Positions 1 through 8,378 of a stretch of 64,000 nt of DNA are shown piece by piece. The notes below the pieces were generated by a model, which saw nothing but the letters and a program-made list of their open reading frames with translations, was not told the origin of the DNA and made no database searches. This DNA comes from Alphaproteobacteria bacterium (GTDB lineage Bacteria > Pseudomonadota > Alphaproteobacteria > SMXP01): contig JANQPV010000022.1 in the NCBI GenBank assembly GCA_028285305.1, positions 325,322-389,321 on the forward strand, written 5' to 3'. The position numbers and the translations under genes are program-made. The stretch's first letter is position 1. Each line of letters begins with the position of its first letter.

Positions 1-2
1 AT

Positions 3-281
3 CTTTTCATTGTGGGAGGGCATTCGCACACACATGCCATATTGAGTTTTCTTGATGCGGAAGGGCTCGATGCGGAGCTTAAAACCAGCAAAGACCTGCT
101 TGGGCAACACGGGATCGGAGTACGGCACTACTCTTATCCTGAGGGTCTGTCGAACTGCTATTCGCCGCAAGTCATTGACGCCTTGAAGGACCTCGGCGTT
201 GTGTGTTGTCCGACGGCCATTGATGGTGTGAATTCCCCGCCACTCAGTCTGTTCCACTTGCGCCGGATTATGGCGACCTAG
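3..281 (+). CDS. polysaccharide deacetylase family protein, C-terminal part (cut by window start)
   Basis: This is the last 92 codons of a NodB-like (carbohydrate esterase 4) deacetylase; the frame is open to the window edge, so the true start lies outside. The visible segment begins with the family's GGHSHTH metal-binding motif (H-S-x-x-H) and ends in a strand and helix followed by LFHLRR, as is common at the end of these enzymes. Such proteins remove N-acetyl or O-acetyl groups from sugars or polysaccharides. The next gene, a neuB homologue, starts 29 bases downstream, so it is probably the preceding gene of the same glycan operon. Substrate cannot be inferred from what is visible. Confidence 0.8.
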   Translation, partial: LFIVGGHSHTHAILSFLDAEGLDAELKTSKDLLGQHGIGVRHYSYPEGLSNCYSPQVIDALKDLGVVCCPTAIDGVNSPPLSLFHLRRIMAT

Positions 282-310
282 TACCTTTAGCTCAGGAGCA
301 TTGTTCGAAG

Positions 311-1324
311 ATGCAGCTGTTTGAGAAAAATACCGAAACCGATACGGTCATCGTCGCGGAAATCGGCGTCAATCATGAAGGTGATCTAGATAAGGCGCTT
401 GAGCTGATCGAACTTGCGGCAAAAGCGGGAGCAGATGCCGTCAAGTTTCAGACCTATACGCCTTCGCGATATGCCTGTGCGAACGATGCCGAACGGCTGG
501 CCCGAACTGGGAAGTTTGCTCTCGATATGTCGGACTGGGTTGTCCTGAAGGAAAAGGCCAGCTCACTGAATATCGGCTTTTTCTCCACTCCGCTGTCTGA
601 GGATGTGGTGTCGGACCTTGATCCATTGTGTCCGGTTTTCAAGATTGCGAGTGGCGACATAACTTTTGAACCGGTCGTTCGAGCTGCTGCAGCGACGGGC
701 AAGCCGCTTTTGGTCTCAACGGGTTGCGCCACGCTTGAGGAAATAGATGCTGCCGTACGATGGGTGCAAGAGGAAGCAAAAGATGCGCCGCTTCAGGACA
801 GGCTGGCATTGCTGCATTGCGTGGCGGCTTATCCAACGGCGATCGAGGAGGCAAACGTTCGCAGCATTCCATTCTTGGCTGAGCGTTACGGCGTTACCGT
901 TGGATACTCAAATCATGTGATTGGAATGGAGGCTTGTTTGGCGGCGATCGCACTCGGGGCTCCGATCATTGAAGTGCACTTCACGGATCAAAAGGAAGGG
1001 CGAAGTTTTCGAGATCATGAATTGTCTATGGACTTCGGGGATTTGAAGCGATTGGTCGAGACCGCGCCCCTTATTCGGCACGCACTCGGTGATTTTGGCA
1101 AGTTCGTTCAGCCCGGCGAAGAAGGCACGCGCCTCCTTATTCGCAAAGGCGTGGTTGCTGCTCAGGATCTGAATGAAGGAGACATCTTGTCGGAAGATAA
1201 CTTGATGTATGCCAGGCCTGCTACCGAGTTTGCATCCAGCGAGATTGGTGCGCTTATGGGGCGCAAGTTGACCGCTTCAGTGAAGATGGGTGAACTCATT
1301 CCACGGGCCGCCGTCAGCCCCTAA
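311..1324 (+). CDS. NeuB-family nonulosonate (sialic/legionaminic/pseudaminic-type) synthase
   Basis: A 337-residue protein with the full NeuB layout. A TIM-barrel domain carries AEIGVNHEG (about residues 16-24), VKFQTY (44-49), KIASGD (111-116), GYSNH (198-202) and EVHFTD (221-226). A C-terminal antifreeze-like SAF domain follows from about residue 275. The family condenses phosphoenolpyruvate with an N-acetyl-hexosamine derivative to make nine-carbon nonulosonic acids. Length fits the family (about 335-350). The canonical EKHFTLD stretch is changed to EVHFTDQ, so the exact substrate (neuraminic, legionaminic or pseudaminic precursor) cannot be assigned. No CMP-sugar synthetase or UDP-sugar dehydratase is in the window; these may lie upstream. 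Confidence 0.88.
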   Translation: MQLFEKNTETDTVIVAEIGVNHEGDLDKALELIELAAKAGADAVKFQTYTPSRYACANDAERLARTGKFALDMSDWVVLKEKASSLNIGFFSTPLSEDVVSDLDPLCPVFKIASGDITFEPVVRAAAATGKPLLVSTGCATLEEIDAAVRWVQEEAKDAPLQDRLALLHCVAAYPTAIEEANVRSIPFLAERYGVTVGYSNHVIGMEACLAAIALGAPIIEVHFTDQKEGRSFRDHELSMDFGDLKRLVETAPLIRHALGDFGKFVQPGEEGTRLLIRKGVVAAQDLNEGDILSEDNLMYARPATEFASSEIGALMGRKLTASVKMGELIPRAAVSP

Positions 1325-1338
1325 GTGGGTTTCGAAAT

Positions 1339-2337
1339 CTGATTCATCTCGGCGTTATAGGATTGGGTGTCGGCGAACGGTTGGCGCATGCCGCCGCGAG
1401 TCATCGTGCCTGTCGCATCAAGACGATTTGCGATTTTGATCACGATAAGCTGTCCGATGTTTCCTCACGATTGCCTGAAGCGCAAACGACAGAACGTGCG
1501 CATGAGGTCTTGGAAGACGACGAGCTTGATGCGGTCATCATTGCCTCTTGGGACAATTATCATTTTGAGCAAACGAAATCTGCATTGCTTGCCGGCAAGC
1601 ATGTGTTCGTGGAGAAACCTTTTGTCGTTCACGAAGACGAGGCGCGCGAAATCAGATCCATACTGAATGCGCGCCCGTCCCAAGTCTTCGCTTCTAATCT
1701 TGTCCTGCGCACGACGCCGCGATTTCGAGATCTCAGGAACCGCATTATCCAAGGGGAAATGGGGGAACTGTTTCATCTCAGCGGCGACTATGAATATGGA
1801 CGCCTTCAAAAGATCACGGAGGGTTGGCGCGGCCAGCTCTCGTTCTATTCAGCCGTTCACGGCGGCGGCGTGCATATTGCGGACCTTTTGATGTGGCTGT
1901 CTCAGTCGCGCATCAGCGAAGTGAGCGCGTATGGCAATGCGATCGCCAGCGCCGGATCCTCGTTCAAGAATTTTGATATGATCATTGCTTCACTTCGTTT
2001 TGAAAGCGGTGCCGTCGGATCGTTAGGCGTGAACTTTGGTTGCATGAGGCCTCACTATCATCAGCTGCGCATTTACGGCACCAAGGCGACCTTCGAAAAT
2101 CGTGCGGGATCCGCGGAATGGCATGTCGGACGGCAAAAAGGCTTGGAACCCGAATATCTGGAAACGGAATACCCTGGTCAGAAGAAGGCCGAGCTGGTCC
2201 TGAGTTTTGTTAAGGAAGTCATGGGTGAGGGCAAGTGTGAAGTGTCTCGTGACGACGTCTTCGCATCCATGGCAGTTTGCTTCGCCATAGAAAAGAGCGC
2301 CCACGAAGGGTGCGCACAACAGGTCGCGTATCTCTAG
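1339..2337 (+). CDS. Gfo/Idh/MocA-family oxidoreductase
   Basis: An NAD(P)-dependent sugar oxidoreductase of about 332 residues. The N-terminal Rossmann motif (LGVIGLGVGE) and the family EKPF motif (in HVFVEKPFVV, near residue 87) are clear, followed by the alpha/beta substrate domain. The first ATG, GTG or TTG in frame is TTG at 1363, but this would cut the glycine-rich cofactor motif in half. The frame stays open back to 1294, and the only plausible starts before the motif are CTG at 1339 or ATT at 1342; I placed the start at CTG 1339. It lies between a neuB homologue and a GNAT acetyltransferase, so it probably oxidises or reduces a nucleotide-sugar intermediate. Confidence 0.85.
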   Translation: MIHLGVIGLGVGERLAHAAASHRACRIKTICDFDHDKLSDVSSRLPEAQTTERAHEVLEDDELDAVIIASWDNYHFEQTKSALLAGKHVFVEKPFVVHEDEAREIRSILNARPSQVFASNLVLRTTPRFRDLRNRIIQGEMGELFHLSGDYEYGRLQKITEGWRGQLSFYSAVHGGGVHIADLLMWLSQSRISEVSAYGNAIASAGSSFKNFDMIIASLRFESGAVGSLGVNFGCMRPHYHQLRIYGTKATFENRAGSAEWHVGRQKGLEPEYLETEYPGQKKAELVLSFVKEVMGEGKCEVSRDDVFASMAVCFAIEKSAHEGCAQQVAYL

Positions 2338-2413
2338 GCTCAACACTTATAGTGCCGGTCAAATTACATCGCGCGCTCGGATCGCCGCAGTTGAAGACGG
2401 GTGGCTGAGTGAT

Positions 2414-3091
2414 ATGTTGTCGAAGTCAGCTTACAGAGTGACTATTGATGCTGATGCAGAGAGCGGGCAGGATTTTGAGGCTGTTCTCGACGCGGCTGGC
2501 TTCATATTTGCGAAGGTCCCGTCGAGCGATATCCCAATTGTACAAGAGTTGGAGGCGTTCGGGTTTCGATTGGTCGATGTTGGGCTTCAGTTGGAGGCCA
2601 GCAAAGTTTCTATTTCCCGGACCGCCCGCGGCGAAGTCCGGACTGCTGTTCCTGGCGATGAGGAAGAGGTCAAACGCCTGGCGGGGACCAGCTTTGTCTG
2701 GTCCCGCTTTCACTCAGACCCTTTGATTCCGAATGAGACGGCGAATGAGATAAAGTCTGCTTGGGCTGGCAACTTCTTTCGCGGAGAGAGAGGCGACACG
2801 ATGGTGGTCGCAGAGGCGGGCGGCGAGGTCGCTGGCTTTTTGCTGTTGTTGTGGGACTCAGAGAAGAAGCTTGTCATTGACCTCATCGCCGTTGCTGCAG
2901 ACGCCCGAGGGCGAGGATTGGGGCTGGGTATGATCGGCTTCGCCGCCCAACACTTAAATCCTTCGCATGGGTGGAGAGTTGGCACTCAGCTCGCCAATCG
3001 AGCATCGCTCCAGCTTTACGAACAGGCCGGGTTCCGGATGGTCAGCTCAGAAATTATACTTCACCGCCATGGGTCAGGAGAGCCATCCTAG
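2414..3091 (+). CDS. GNAT-family N-acetyltransferase (WecD-like)
   Basis: A 225-residue GNAT acyltransferase. The C-terminal half holds the acetyl-CoA binding motif (ARGRGLGLGM, about residues 162-171) and a terminal strand-helix (LYEQAGFRMV) typical of the fold. Size and overall layout resemble WecD, the dTDP-4-amino-sugar acetyltransferase, more than the short PseH proteins. In this place it probably N-acetylates an amino-sugar intermediate on the way to the nonulosonate or another amino-deoxy sugar. The stop is separated from the next start (3093) by one base, so translation of the two is probably coupled. The function assignment is from family and context; the acceptor is unknown. Confidence 0.8.
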   Translation: MLSKSAYRVTIDADAESGQDFEAVLDAAGFIFAKVPSSDIPIVQELEAFGFRLVDVGLQLEASKVSISRTARGEVRTAVPGDEEEVKRLAGTSFVWSRFHSDPLIPNETANEIKSAWAGNFFRGERGDTMVVAEAGGEVAGFLLLLWDSEKKLVIDLIAVAADARGRGLGLGMIGFAAQHLNPSHGWRVGTQLANRASLQLYEQAGFRMVSSEIILHRHGSGEPS

Positions 3092-3092
3092 T

Positions 3093-4925
3093 ATGTGCGG
3101 AATAGCCGGATACTATGGATTGGGCAGCATCGCGGACGAGCGGATTCAATACTGTCTCAATCTCATGGAGCGTCGTGGACCCGATGCGTCGGGCGTTAAG
3201 CGTTTCCGCGCCACGTCCGGCCGAAACTGCGTTCTCCTCCACAGCAGGCTTTCGATCATCGATCTTGACGATCGAGCCAACCAACCGTTTCAGGACGGCG
3301 CCCAATCGATCGCGTTTAATGGTGAAATCTACAACTATATCGAACTGAGGGAAGCCCTTGAAGTGGAGGGCAGGACCTTCCGAACTCAGTCAGATACTGA
3401 GGTTCTTCTTGCCGAGATAAGCAAACGCGGCGCCTTCGAAGCGGCCATGCGGGCGGAAGGGATGTGGGCCTTCGCCATGTTTGACGAAGAGAAGAATACT
3501 CTCACTTTGTCCCGCGACCGCTTTGGCGAAAAACCCCTGTATGTGCATAGAGGCCAAGATGGCGTTTATTTTGGATCAGAGCCGAAATTCGTTTTCGCGC
3601 TGTTGGGGCGCAAACTTCCCATCAATGAGCAGCACGTTCTTCGATATCTCGTGAACGGTTATAAGTCTTTGTACAAACAGAAAGAGACCTTCTTTTTGGG
3701 CCTTGACGAAATCGCGCCGCGGACGATTGTGGAGATAGATGGCGAGGGAAATGAAACGCGCCAAACCTACTGGGAACCAACGTTTCAGCCAAATCCAGAT
3801 CTGCGCTTGGAAGATGCCGTTGACATGGCGCGAGAACACCTTAGCCGCTCCGTTCGCCTCAGGCTTCGAAGTGACGTTCCGCTCGCCTTTTTGTTGAGCG
3901 GCGGGGTGGACTCCAATGTTCTGACTGCGATCGCGAAGCGAGAGTTTGACTATGACGTTCACGCATTTACGATCATGAACAAAGATGAGCGGTATGATGA
4001 ACGTACTCTGGTCGAAGAAACGGTGGAGGAACTCCAGATTCGTCATACGTCCGTACCGGTAACGCAAGAGGAATTCCTTCCCAGGCTTCGTGAGCTGATT
4101 ATATATCACGATGCGCCCGTCTACACGATCACCTATTATGTACAATGGCTTTTGATGCAGAAGGTTCATGAGCATGGATACAAGATCACGGTGAGCGGCA
4201 CCGGCGCCGATGAAGTGTTTTCGGGCTATTATGATCACCATCTTATGCACCTACGCGAAATCCGGGAGACAGCGCTCTACGAACCCACTTTAGCTGCTTG
4301 GAAGGAGCATATTCAGCCGCTGGTCCGCAACCCCTATCTCAGCGACCCCAGTCTCTTCCAGGACAACCCTTGCCTTAGAGATCATATCTATCTTGGGGCG
4401 GATGAATTTTCTACTTTCCTCAAACGACCTTTTGCCGAGACGTTTTTCGAGGAGCGCTACGCCGAGTCTCTGTTGAGAAACCGAATGATGAATGAAATGT
4501 TTCATGAGTCGGTTCCCGTTATTCTTCATGAGGACGACTTGAATGCGATGTATTACTCGATCGAGAACCGATCGCCCTTTCTCGACCGGCAGCTATTCGA
4601 GTTCTGCTATTCGGTTCCGGATGCTCATCTTATTCGCGACGGCTTCAACAAGGTTCTTTTGCGGGACGCAGCGCGGGGCATGGCACCCGACCATATATTG
4701 GATCGGCGTATGAAGGTGGGATTTAATGCGCCGGTGCGTGCGTTCTTAAACCCTGACCAGCCTGAGGTGCGGAAGGAGTTGCTGGCGGACGGTCCGCTGT
4801 TCGACATTGTTCATCGGGAGAAGATGTCGGAGTTGCTGGACGAGGATTCTCTGCCGAACAGCAAAAGCAAGTTTCTGTTTAATCTGGTCAATACCAAGAT
4901 CTTTCTAGAGGAGCTCGCTGCCTAG
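3093..4925 (+). CDS. AsnB-type glutamine-hydrolysing asparagine synthase family protein
   Basis: A 610-residue class II glutamine amidotransferase plus synthase. I chose ATG 3093 over upstream in-frame starts because it places the essential Cys directly after Met (MCGIAGYYG), as needed for the N-terminal nucleophile. The glutaminase site is intact (SRLSIIDL, NGEIYNY, SDTEV). The synthase domain carries the ATP-pyrophosphatase loop LSGGVDSN near residue 270 and GTGADEVFSGY further on. In surface-glycan loci this family often amidates sugars or uronates rather than making asparagine. It sits directly before an N-acetyl-sugar amidotransferase, so it may supply ammonia to it or perform its own amidation. 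Confidence 0.87.
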   Translation: MCGIAGYYGLGSIADERIQYCLNLMERRGPDASGVKRFRATSGRNCVLLHSRLSIIDLDDRANQPFQDGAQSIAFNGEIYNYIELREALEVEGRTFRTQSDTEVLLAEISKRGAFEAAMRAEGMWAFAMFDEEKNTLTLSRDRFGEKPLYVHRGQDGVYFGSEPKFVFALLGRKLPINEQHVLRYLVNGYKSLYKQKETFFLGLDEIAPRTIVEIDGEGNETRQTYWEPTFQPNPDLRLEDAVDMAREHLSRSVRLRLRSDVPLAFLLSGGVDSNVLTAIAKREFDYDVHAFTIMNKDERYDERTLVEETVEELQIRHTSVPVTQEEFLPRLRELIIYHDAPVYTITYYVQWLLMQKVHEHGYKITVSGTGADEVFSGYYDHHLMHLREIRETALYEPTLAAWKEHIQPLVRNPYLSDPSLFQDNPCLRDHIYLGADEFSTFLKRPFAETFFEERYAESLLRNRMMNEMFHESVPVILHEDDLNAMYYSIENRSPFLDRQLFEFCYSVPDAHLIRDGFNKVLLRDAARGMAPDHILDRRMKVGFNAPVRAFLNPDQPEVRKELLADGPLFDIVHREKMSELLDEDSLPNSKSKFLFNLVNTKIFLEELAA

Positions 4926-4949
4926 CATCTTGGCTGGGCGCCTTTGGTG

Positions 4950-6083
4950 ATGCGCTATTGTGATTTGTGTGTTTTGCCGGATACGCGGCCAAATCTCGTG
5001 ATTGGCGATGATGGCGTGTGCAACGCGTGCAAGTCTCACGGCAGCAAGCCGTCTATTGACTGGCGGTCGCGGGAAGAAGACTTTGCTCATCTGGTTACGC
5101 ACGCTAAGCGCCAGTCGTCCCGGTACGATTGTTTGATTCCCGTCAGTGGCGGCAAGGACAGCACCTGGCAGGTTGTCAAATGCCTCGAGTATGGGCTGAC
5201 GCCTCTGGCGGTTACATGGCGGCCCCCTGCTCGTACGGAAGTTGGGCAGCGAAATCTTGAAAACCTTATTCGTCTGGGTGTTGATCATATCGACTATACG
5301 ATCAATCCGAAGGTTGAGGCGCGGTTTATGCTCAAAGCTTTCGAGCGGTTTGGAAGTACTGCCGTTCCCATGCATTTGGCGATCTTCAATATCACGCCAG
5401 CGATCGCCGCCCGGTTTCGGATCCCGTTGGTTATCTGGGGCGAAAACTCGGCGTTCGAATACGGGAATACCGACGATGCCCACACAGGGTTCCTTATGGA
5501 TGAGGCTTGGCTCAATACGTACGGCGTGACTCACGGAACAAAGGCGGAGGATTGGGTTGACGAGGATCTTACCGAAAGAGACTTATCGGCCTATTTCGCT
5601 CCTGATGCTGATGAGTTGAAGGCCGCTGGAACGCGCGCTATTTTTTTGGGTTATTATTTTGAATGGGATCCGACCAAGACTTTTGAGGTTGCAAAGGCGC
5701 ATGGTTTTTCCAACGAAGCGACCGGGGCGCGCACAGGTTTGTACGATTTCGCGGATATCGACGATGACTTCATCTCTATTCATCATTGGCTGAAATGGTA
5801 CAAGTTCGGCTTTACGCGTCTTTCCGACAATCTGTCATTAGAGATCCGAAATGGCAGGATAGTGCGAGAAGAGGCGCTCGAAATTCTAAGACGGGCCGGA
5901 GATCAAACTCCTCACGCGGATATTGAGAAGTTCTGCGCATTTGCCGAGATCAGTAAGGACCGCTTCTTTTCGATTGCGGAAAAGTTCAGAAACCTGGACA
6001 TTTGGAAAAAGACTTCAGATGGATGCTGGTTCCTTCCGGATTTCATTTTCTCTGATTGGGTTTGGTCACGGAGTTGTGCATGA
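4950..6083 (+). CDS. N-acetyl sugar amidotransferase (PseA/WbpG-like)
   Basis: A protein of about 377 residues of the family that converts an N-acetyl group on a sugar into an acetamidino group. Visible features are the N-terminal cysteine pairs (YCDLC and CNACKSH, about residues 3-30) and the PP-loop ATPase motif PVSGGKDST near residues 64-72. TTG 4944, GTG 4947 and ATG 4950 are consecutive in frame; ATG 4950 gives the family-typical start MRYCDLC. WbpG-type enzymes normally work with HisH/HisF-like partners that release and channel ammonia from glutamine. Neither is visible here, but an AsnB homologue ends 24 bases upstream. The stop overlaps the next start in ATGA. Confidence 0.86.
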   Translation: MRYCDLCVLPDTRPNLVIGDDGVCNACKSHGSKPSIDWRSREEDFAHLVTHAKRQSSRYDCLIPVSGGKDSTWQVVKCLEYGLTPLAVTWRPPARTEVGQRNLENLIRLGVDHIDYTINPKVEARFMLKAFERFGSTAVPMHLAIFNITPAIAARFRIPLVIWGENSAFEYGNTDDAHTGFLMDEAWLNTYGVTHGTKAEDWVDEDLTERDLSAYFAPDADELKAAGTRAIFLGYYFEWDPTKTFEVAKAHGFSNEATGARTGLYDFADIDDDFISIHHWLKWYKFGFTRLSDNLSLEIRNGRIVREEALEILRRAGDQTPHADIEKFCAFAEISKDRFFSIAEKFRNLDIWKKTSDGCWFLPDFIFSDWVWSRSCA

Positions 6084-6475
6084 AGTTTGAGCCGAAAGAT
6101 CCACCGCGAAAGTTTGAAGTCGGTAATTCCGTTCGCTTTGATATGAGCGACTGTGGGTCAATGAGCTTGGAGCCCGATGAGCAGATTACATTTGTTACGG
6201 AGGCTGGCGGCGAATTCGACGTCGCTCGGAAAGATTGGGGGTTTTATGCGACCCCTTCGCTTAACGGGCGGCTCTCTCAGTTTGATTTGCGTGCGGTGCT
6301 TATTCGGAACTCGCTAACGAACAGATATTACCTGCTGCTTGTTGAAAGAGGCAGAGAGCAGGCGTTCCTTAACTATCTGGAGCAAGAAAGCTGCGAGGTG
6401 GTCACCTGGCTTGACAGCTCTGAATCGTGTGATGCTTTGCGCGCTAGCCTAGACAATGGGTGCGCGCGTGATTAG
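6080..6475 (+). CDS. hypothetical protein, 131 aa
   Basis: I do not recognise this protein. It is small, mixed in composition, without signal peptide, membrane segment or cysteine cluster. It has an acidic middle (LEPDEQITFVTEAGGEFDV) and a C-terminal half with alternating strands and helices (RYYLLLVERGREQAFLNYLE). Its ATG overlaps the amidotransferase stop in ATGA, and its 3' end overlaps the next methyltransferase by 20 bases. This tight coupling on both sides supports it as a real gene and suggests that its product acts with the amidotransferase or with the methyltransferase that follows. Confidence 0.7.
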   Translation: MKFEPKDPPRKFEVGNSVRFDMSDCGSMSLEPDEQITFVTEAGGEFDVARKDWGFYATPSLNGRLSQFDLRAVLIRNSLTNRYYLLLVERGREQAFLNYLEQESCEVVTWLDSSESCDALRASLDNGCARD

Positions 6476-7310
6476 TCCAACACTCCAATGCCCTTGTGAT
6501 GGACAGTACATGAACCATGCTTGGTCGTATAATGAGCCGCCCGATGGAGAGACGCTCTTTGACCTCAAGGGACAGCCCTACTTCCGCTCGTACGACCGCT
6601 GCTCGCTCTGTGGACACATGATAGGGAAGCATCTTCTGGACCTCTCGTTGCTTTATGATCGGGACTACGTCGATGCCACTTACGGCGGAGCGGAGGGTAT
6701 GCGCCAGCGGTTTGAAAAGATCATGAGCCTGCCGCCGCACAAATCAGACAATTGGGCGCGCGTTCGCCGGGTTTTGTCGTTTTTTGGTCGTCACCATAAG
6801 ACAGGTTCCAAACGATTGCGTGTACTTGATGTTGGGGCAGGGCTAGGTGTTTTTCCAGCGGCGATGGCAGAAAACGGATGGGAAGCCATTGCTCTTGAAA
6901 CGGACCGAAGAACGATTAGCCATTTGGAAGAAGTCGCGGGTGTCTCTGCCATTGATCATGACCTGCTCAAGTCAAATGTCGATGAGATCGGTTCTTTCGA
7001 CCTCGTCACATTCAACAAGGTGCTTGAGCACGTCGAAGATCCGGTAGGGCTGCTCGCGTCAAGCTTGCCGTTGGTGGGCGAAAACGGATACGTCTATATT
7101 GAGCTTCCTGACGTCGCAGCTGGCGTCGACGGAAAAGAACGCGAAGAATTCTATGTCGAGCACCACCACGTTTTCAGTCCCACGTCTGTCATTATGCTGG
7201 CGTCCCGGGCTAGTTTTGAGATTTTGGAATTGACCCGAATTCGGGAATCCAGCGGTAAGTATACGCTGTTTGGATTTGCGATCTCTACTGATCGCAAAAG
7301 ACCGTACTGA
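6456..7310 (+). CDS. class I SAM methyltransferase with N-terminal four-cysteine site
   Basis: A 284-residue methyltransferase. The N-terminal 55 residues hold CPC and CSLC pairs, a likely zinc site. The SAM-binding domain follows, with LDVGAGLGVF (about residues 127-136), an acidic residue ending the next strand (ALETDR), and the Methyltransf_23-like stretch VLEHVEDP. Zinc-site methyltransferases of this layout are common in sugar-modifying gene clusters, where they act on nucleotide-sugars or glycans. The start at ATG 6456 lies inside the preceding gene; GTG 6468 is an alternative. The specific methyl acceptor cannot be read from the sequence. Confidence 0.82.
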   Translation: MGARVISPTLQCPCDGQYMNHAWSYNEPPDGETLFDLKGQPYFRSYDRCSLCGHMIGKHLLDLSLLYDRDYVDATYGGAEGMRQRFEKIMSLPPHKSDNWARVRRVLSFFGRHHKTGSKRLRVLDVGAGLGVFPAAMAENGWEAIALETDRRTISHLEEVAGVSAIDHDLLKSNVDEIGSFDLVTFNKVLEHVEDPVGLLASSLPLVGENGYVYIELPDVAAGVDGKEREEFYVEHHHVFSPTSVIMLASRASFEILELTRIRESSGKYTLFGFAISTDRKRPY

Positions 7311-7444
7311 GTTCCGGCCTTGGGTCTCTTTGAACAGTGAAGTCTGGTATCGATTACGGATATGAAAGTAGTTTTCCTTTCATTGATCTGTAGGCAGTTC
7401 TTTTCCTGTCTTCAGATGTGAGTTTCGTTAGTTTTCAAGGGACA

Positions 7445-8140
7445 ATGATGAGAGATTACTTGCAGCAAAATGCTTCGTATTGGGAGAAAGGATATACCGC
7501 TCCGAACGTAGAAAGCGTCGTGTTTCGTATTGTTGGAAGAACGCTCAAGAGTGAGCTGAACTTGGGCCACAAAAATGAGCGAGCAGTGGATTTCGGGTGC
7601 GGGCAAGGAGCAACAGCTGCCTACCTGCATTTAGAGGGTTTCCAAGTTCAGGGGGTTGATATCTCCAAGACGGATATTTCGACTGCTCGTATTCGATATC
7701 CTCATATAGCTGATAGATTTCAAGTTTGCGCTCCAAATCCGGCGGATAATGATTACTACGGTTGGGAAAATGAGGTAGCGCTGGTCATGGCCATTCAGTC
7801 GCTGTACTATTTTTCTAAGAGTGATTTCGATCTCATGATCGATAAGCTCTACAAAGCAATGTCTCCAGGTGCGATACTCTTTACGACAATGATGTCCACC
7901 AAGCATGCGTTTTATCAGTATTCTAAAGCGACAAGCGATCCTTGGCTGAGAGAAACGAATTTTGATGGCCCACGCATAAGAATTGAGAAGTATTACAATT
8001 TCTTCGTGGAGGACCGTGAGGATATGTGTAGCCGTTTTTCTATGTTTGAGCCCATTCACTGTGGTGAGTACATGATGCAGTTGCAGGAGGGTGACACCAA
8101 TAATCACCACCTGACGTTTCTTGGGCGAAAACCGGGTTAG
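7445..8140 (+). CDS. class I SAM-dependent methyltransferase
   Basis: A 231-residue methyltransferase with SAM motif I VDFGCGQGAT and the acidic end of strand 2 in GVDISKTD. ATG 7445 (or 7448) is preferred over the more upstream GTG 7418 because an AGGGA ribosome-binding site lies five bases before it and the protein then begins MMRDYLQQNASYWEKGY, a usual opening for this family. The gene is noticeably more AT-rich than those around 40-60 kb. It is flanked by gaps of 134 and 238 bases, unlike the tightly packed genes before it, and may mark the beginning of a separately acquired part of the locus. Confidence 0.8.
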   Translation: MMRDYLQQNASYWEKGYTAPNVESVVFRIVGRTLKSELNLGHKNERAVDFGCGQGATAAYLHLEGFQVQGVDISKTDISTARIRYPHIADRFQVCAPNPADNDYYGWENEVALVMAIQSLYYFSKSDFDLMIDKLYKAMSPGAILFTTMMSTKHAFYQYSKATSDPWLRETNFDGPRIRIEKYYNFFVEDREDMCSRFSMFEPIHCGEYMMQLQEGDTNNHHLTFLGRKPG

Positions 8141-8378
8141 ATTGTTTCCATACTATCTTCGGCGATTTCGAAAGCGTTTGCGAGGCGGTGTCATGTCGGC
8201 ACGTCATTTCGATCGGCCTTCGAAGGAACTGTGGGGGTGAGAGCTTGGTTCCCGTAAGGCCAGTCCGGGTTTCGCTCGTCAGGAGACTCCTCCTCAGATC
8301 TTTTCCTGCTTGTCGCTTGGAAGCTTGGTCTAGCGCTTGCTTTGATTGATGTGCGCGTTTGTACATGAGATCTGAAGT

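Noticed and set aside
8141-8378. 238-base gap before the capsule-type transferase as a possible gene remnant or insertion sequence scar
   Set aside because: No terminal inverted repeats, target duplication or transposase fragment is visible; only a short AGGAGACTCCT palindrome is present.
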